A model generated the notes under the pieces. It saw only the letters and a list, made by a program, of their open reading frames with translations. It ran no database searches and had not been told where the DNA came from. Positions 61,096 to 64,000 of a DNA stretch of 64,000 bases are shown here, piece by piece; within the stretch, counting starts at the first letter, position 1; the number at the start of each line of letters is the position of its first letter. A program made the position numbers and the translations under genes. This stretch comes from JALHST01 sp038316335 (GTDB lineage Bacteria; Bacteroidota; Bacteroidia; Flavobacteriales; Flavobacteriaceae): NCBI GenBank assembly GCA_038316335.1, contig JBBQAM010000011.1, positions 1-64,000 on the forward strand, given 5' to 3'.

Positions 61096-63540
61096 ATGAA
61101 GGTTTTAAAATTCGGAGGTACTTCTGTAGCAAATGCGTCAAATATTGAGTTGGTAAAGAAGATTATCCAAAGTACCGAAGCAAACGCGATCATCGTAACG
61201 GTATCGGCACTTGGCGGAATCACCGACTTGTTATTGAAGGCTTCCCTTTTGGCTTCCCGACAGGATCAGACGTACAAGCGTATTTTAGAGGAAATTGAAC
61301 GAAGACATCTGACAGCCATAAAGGAATTGATTCCCATCAAGGGGCAAAGTAGTATACTAAGTAAGGTAAAATCTGATCTAAATACCTTGGAAACCCTCTT
61401 GGAAGGGGCCTTTTTAATCGGGGAAATAACGCCTAAACTATCAGATAAAATTGTGAGCTATGGGGAATTGCTTTCCTCCTATATAATCAATGAATATTTC
61501 GTTTCGGAAGGATTGGATGCCACTTACAAAGATAGTAGGGAGCTGATTAAAACCAACGATTTTAATGGCAAGGCCGCCGTTAATTTTAAAATCACCAATG
61601 TTCTTTGCAAAAATTACTTTTCAGCGGTCAAGCAAAGAATCATTGTAGCGCCAGGATTTATTGCCTCTTCCGAAAATGGGAATTCTACGACCTTGGGTAG
61701 GGGTGGATCTGATTACACGGCGGCGATTTTTGCGGCAGCGGTCGATGCGGAAATCCTGGAAATCTGGACCGATGTGAGCGGGATGTATACGGCCGACCCA
61801 AAAATCGTACGACAGGCCCAGCCTATTCCTCATATTTCCTTTGAAGAGGCAATGGAACTCTCACATTTCGGTGCCAAAGTCTTATATCCACCGACCATAC
61901 AACCCGTTTTGGCAAAGGGAATTTCCATTCAGATCAAAAATACATTTGAACCTGGGAAGCCAGGTACCCTTATTACCAAAAGTAAAAATGACAAGGGAAA
62001 AACCGTTCGAGGAATTTCGCACGTAGGGAGCATGGCCCTTCTTTCGTTAGAAGGACCCGGAATGGTTGGCATACCTGGCATTTCAAAACGATTTTTCGAA
62101 GTGCTGTCCCAACAGGAAATCAGTGTGGTCTTTATCACGCAAGCATCTTCTGAACATTCGATCTGCGTTGGCATTTCTAACAGTGACGCCGACCGAGCGG
62201 TTCAGGCAGTCGAGGAAGATTTCGAATACGAAATTGAACGTGGAAAAATAAAACCGCTCGTCATTGAAAAAGATCTGGAGATAATCGCTTTAGTAGGCGA
62301 TCAAATGAAAAGCCATCAGGGTCTCAGTGGTAAAATGTTTAGTACTTTGGGCAAAAACAATGTGAATATCAGGGCAATAGCGCAAGGCGCCTCTGAGCGT
62401 AATATTTCTGCCGTAATTAATAAGGAAGATGTAAAAAAGGCACTAAACGCACTCCATGAGGAGTTTTTTGAAGAGAATATAAAACAATTGAACCTCTTCG
62501 TCATGGGGGTTGGCAATGTAGGTGGCAAATTGCTACATCAGATTCAAAAACAACGCAAATACCTGAAGGATAACCTAAAGTTGAACATTCGGGTAATTGG
62601 CATTTCAAATTCACGTACGATGATCTTCGATGAAAATGGAATTGCCTTAAAAAATTGGGAAATCGCATTGGCAGAGGGAGAAGCGGCGAATACGGATACC
62701 TATTTCCAAACTGTTAGAAAGCTGAACTTTCGAAATAGTATATTTATTGATAACACCGCTAGTGAGAACGTTTCCTCAACATATAGTACGTATTTAGGCA
62801 ATAGTATTTCGGTCGTTACGTGTAATAAAATTGCGTGCTCATCAAATTATGACAACTATAAGAATCTCAAAGACCTCGCCCGTGAATACAATGCGCCGTT
62901 TTTATTCGAGACCAACGTGGGCGCCGGGCTGCCGATCATTGATACATTAAAACATCTTATCGCTTCCGGGGACCGCATTTTAAAAATACAGGCGGTTTTG
63001 TCAGGAAGCCTGAATTTTGTCTTCAACAACTTCAACGACAAGGTCAATTTTCATGATATTGTAAAACAGGCACAGGAAGGTGGTTATACAGAACCTGACC
63101 CAAAGATTGATTTGAGTGGTATTGATGTGATGCGCAAAATTCTGATTTTGGCACGCGAAAGTGGTTATCAATTAGACATCGACGACATAGAAAATAAGTC
63201 TTTTCTCCCAGCAGCATGTTTGGAAACAAAAACCAATACTGATTTTTTTTCCTCCTTAAAGCAACATGAAACTACGTTTCAACAGTTATACAGTGACGCT
63301 ATGCGGGCCGACAGCAAGTTGAAGTATGTTGCCCGATTCGAGGATGGGAAGGCAAGTGTCGGCCTGCAAAACATTCCGAAAGGTCACGACTTTTACAATT
63401 TAGAGGGCAGTGACAATATTGTCCTATTCTATACAGAGCGCTATCCGAACCAACCAATGATCATTAAAGGAGCAGGTGCCGGAGCGGAAGTGACTGCATC
63501 GGGCATTTTTGCGGATATTATTCGAATCGGAAATTTTTGA
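61096..63540 (+). CDS. thrA: Bifunctional aspartate kinase / homoserine dehydrogenase
   Basis: An 814-residue enzyme for the first and third steps of threonine synthesis. The aspartokinase domain covers about 1-300 (MKVLKFGGTSVANASNIELV; GRGGSDYTAAIFAAAVDAEILEIWTDVSGMYTADP). Two ACT regulatory domains follow (about 310-460), then a homoserine dehydrogenase domain with the NAD(P) loop GVGNVG at 471-476 and substrate segment VLSGSLNFVFNNF, GGYTEPDPKIDLSGIDVMRKILILARE. Length and order are normal for ThrA-type bifunctional enzymes. It is followed by thrB after 2 bp. Confidence 0.97.
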   Translation: MKVLKFGGTSVANASNIELVKKIIQSTEANAIIVTVSALGGITDLLLKASLLASRQDQTYKRILEEIERRHLTAIKELIPIKGQSSILSKVKSDLNTLETLLEGAFLIGEITPKLSDKIVSYGELLSSYIINEYFVSEGLDATYKDSRELIKTNDFNGKAAVNFKITNVLCKNYFSAVKQRIIVAPGFIASSENGNSTTLGRGGSDYTAAIFAAAVDAEILEIWTDVSGMYTADPKIVRQAQPIPHISFEEAMELSHFGAKVLYPPTIQPVLAKGISIQIKNTFEPGKPGTLITKSKNDKGKTVRGISHVGSMALLSLEGPGMVGIPGISKRFFEVLSQQEISVVFITQASSEHSICVGISNSDADRAVQAVEEDFEYEIERGKIKPLVIEKDLEIIALVGDQMKSHQGLSGKMFSTLGKNNVNIRAIAQGASERNISAVINKEDVKKALNALHEEFFEENIKQLNLFVMGVGNVGGKLLHQIQKQRKYLKDNLKLNIRVIGISNSRTMIFDENGIALKNWEIALAEGEAANTDTYFQTVRKLNFRNSIFIDNTASENVSSTYSTYLGNSISVVTCNKIACSSNYDNYKNLKDLAREYNAPFLFETNVGAGLPIIDTLKHLIASGDRILKIQAVLSGSLNFVFNNFNDKVNFHDIVKQAQEGGYTEPDPKIDLSGIDVMRKILILARESGYQLDIDDIENKSFLPAACLETKTNTDFFSSLKQHETTFQQLYSDAMRADSKLKYVARFEDGKASVGLQNIPKGHDFYNLEGSDNIVLFYTERYPNQPMIIKGAGAGAEVTASGIFADIIRIGNF

Positions 63541-63542
63541 CC

Positions 63543-64000
63543 ATGCAAGAAATCAAAGTATTCTGCCCGGCCACTATCGCCAATATCTCCTGTGGATTTG
63601 ATGTGCTCGGAGTCGCCCTTGAATCGGTCGGTGATGAAATGCTGGTGCGTAAGGTGGCGCAAAAAGGGGTGTATATCACGAAACTGGAAGGCCAGGAATT
63701 ACCTATGGAGACCCTTGAAAATGTGGCCGGGGTAGCTGGTTTGGCCTTTTTGGAAAAAAGTACCTACTCTGGTGGATTTGAAATAGAGATACTCAAACAA
63801 ATAAAGGCTGGCAGTGGTATTGGAAGTAGTGCCGCCAGCTCATCTGGCGCGGTTTGGGCTATGAACGAATTATTGGGGCGGCCGTTTACAAGATTGGAAT
63901 TGGTGCAATTTGCCATGGAAGGAGAGCGGTTGGCCAGTGGAGTCGCGCATGCCGATAATGTGGCACCGGCACTCTATGGAGGATTTACCTTGGTGCGAAG
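63543..64000 (+). CDS. thrB: Homoserine kinase, truncated by the window edge
   Basis: 152 codons are visible and the gene continues past 64000. GHMP-kinase features: PATIANISCGFDVLG near residue 9 (N-x-G-x-G-F-D-like substrate loop) and the ATP loop GSGIGSSAAS at 90-99. It phosphorylates homoserine after the ThrA steps. It starts at ATG 63543, 2 bp after the thrA stop, so it belongs to the thr operon (thrC is expected next). The start and frame were deduced directly from the sequence. Confidence 0.93.
   Translation, partial: MQEIKVFCPATIANISCGFDVLGVALESVGDEMLVRKVAQKGVYITKLEGQELPMETLENVAGVAGLAFLEKSTYSGGFEIEILKQIKAGSGIGSSAASSSGAVWAMNELLGRPFTRLELVQFAMEGERLASGVAHADNVAPALYGGFTLVR

Noticed and set aside
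1..64000. tRNA, rRNA, CRISPR array, prophage or insertion sequence
   Set aside because: No tRNA cloverleaf, repeat-spacer array, transposase or integrase was recognised by reading; a dedicated scan was not possible.

Overview
The window looks like a chromosome segment of a marine-type Bacteroidota bacterium, most likely a member of the Flavobacteriaceae. This rests on gene content (GH97, GH26 and GH51 glycosidases, NIPSNAP, ThuA, DUF1080, 7TM-HD, clpC-gyrA and a thrA-thrB pair), moderate-to-low GC, and promoters of the Bacteroidota type (TAnnTTTG at -7). No tRNA, rRNA, insertion sequence, phage gene or CRISPR array was seen. Genes are dense on both strands.

Layout. 0-4.2 kb: a decayed membrane-protein remnant, a DoxX and YHS pair, and a tight LysE-DinB-NRDE-ATP-grasp operon. 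4.5-8 kb: an AraC regulator, an exported serine hydrolase and folE. 8.4-11 kb: a malonate uptake and activation operon (matB-madL-madM). 11.2-13.2 kb: a GH97 glycosidase. 13.3-27 kb: the most striking part, an energy and stress island. It contains a complete nine-gene N-type ATPase operon (atpDCQRBEFAG), a divergent ppsA-ldhA-STAS-eRF1like-mscS cluster, a small unknown gene and a CxxC carboxymuconolactone-decarboxylase-family gene. Four FNR-like inverted repeats (TGAC/T-N4-GTCA) lie in front of these transcription units. Each one is centred exactly 29.5 bp from a -7-like element, so the island reads as one regulon of a Crp/Fnr-type activator.

27.6-47.7 kb: sugar and uronate metabolism. It has hydroxyacid and aldo/keto reductases, a PQQ sugar dehydrogenase with a cytochrome c and a divergent lactonase, and a GH26 mannanase-like enzyme. 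It also has several exported (Tat-type) sugar enzymes: a TIM-barrel epimerase, an enolase-superfamily dehydratase and a Gfo/Idh/MocA oxidoreductase. RraA, ThuA, TolB-like, GH51 and DUF1080 proteins complete the set. No SusC/SusD pair is present, so polymer import must be encoded elsewhere. 47.8-64 kb: housekeeping genes. These are a pgpH-like 7TM-HD phosphodiesterase, a thiolase, an NlpC/P60 protein that has lost its catalytic cysteine, a TPR protein, gyrA, clpC, nnrDE, and thrA-thrB preceded by a strong promoter and a Thr-rich leader ORF.

How it fits together: the island suggests an alternative ion-pumping ATPase used with gluconeogenic and fermentative enzymes under oxygen or energy limitation. 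The sugar region suggests periplasmic oxidation of aldoses and processing of keto- or uronate-type sugars from plant or algal polysaccharides.
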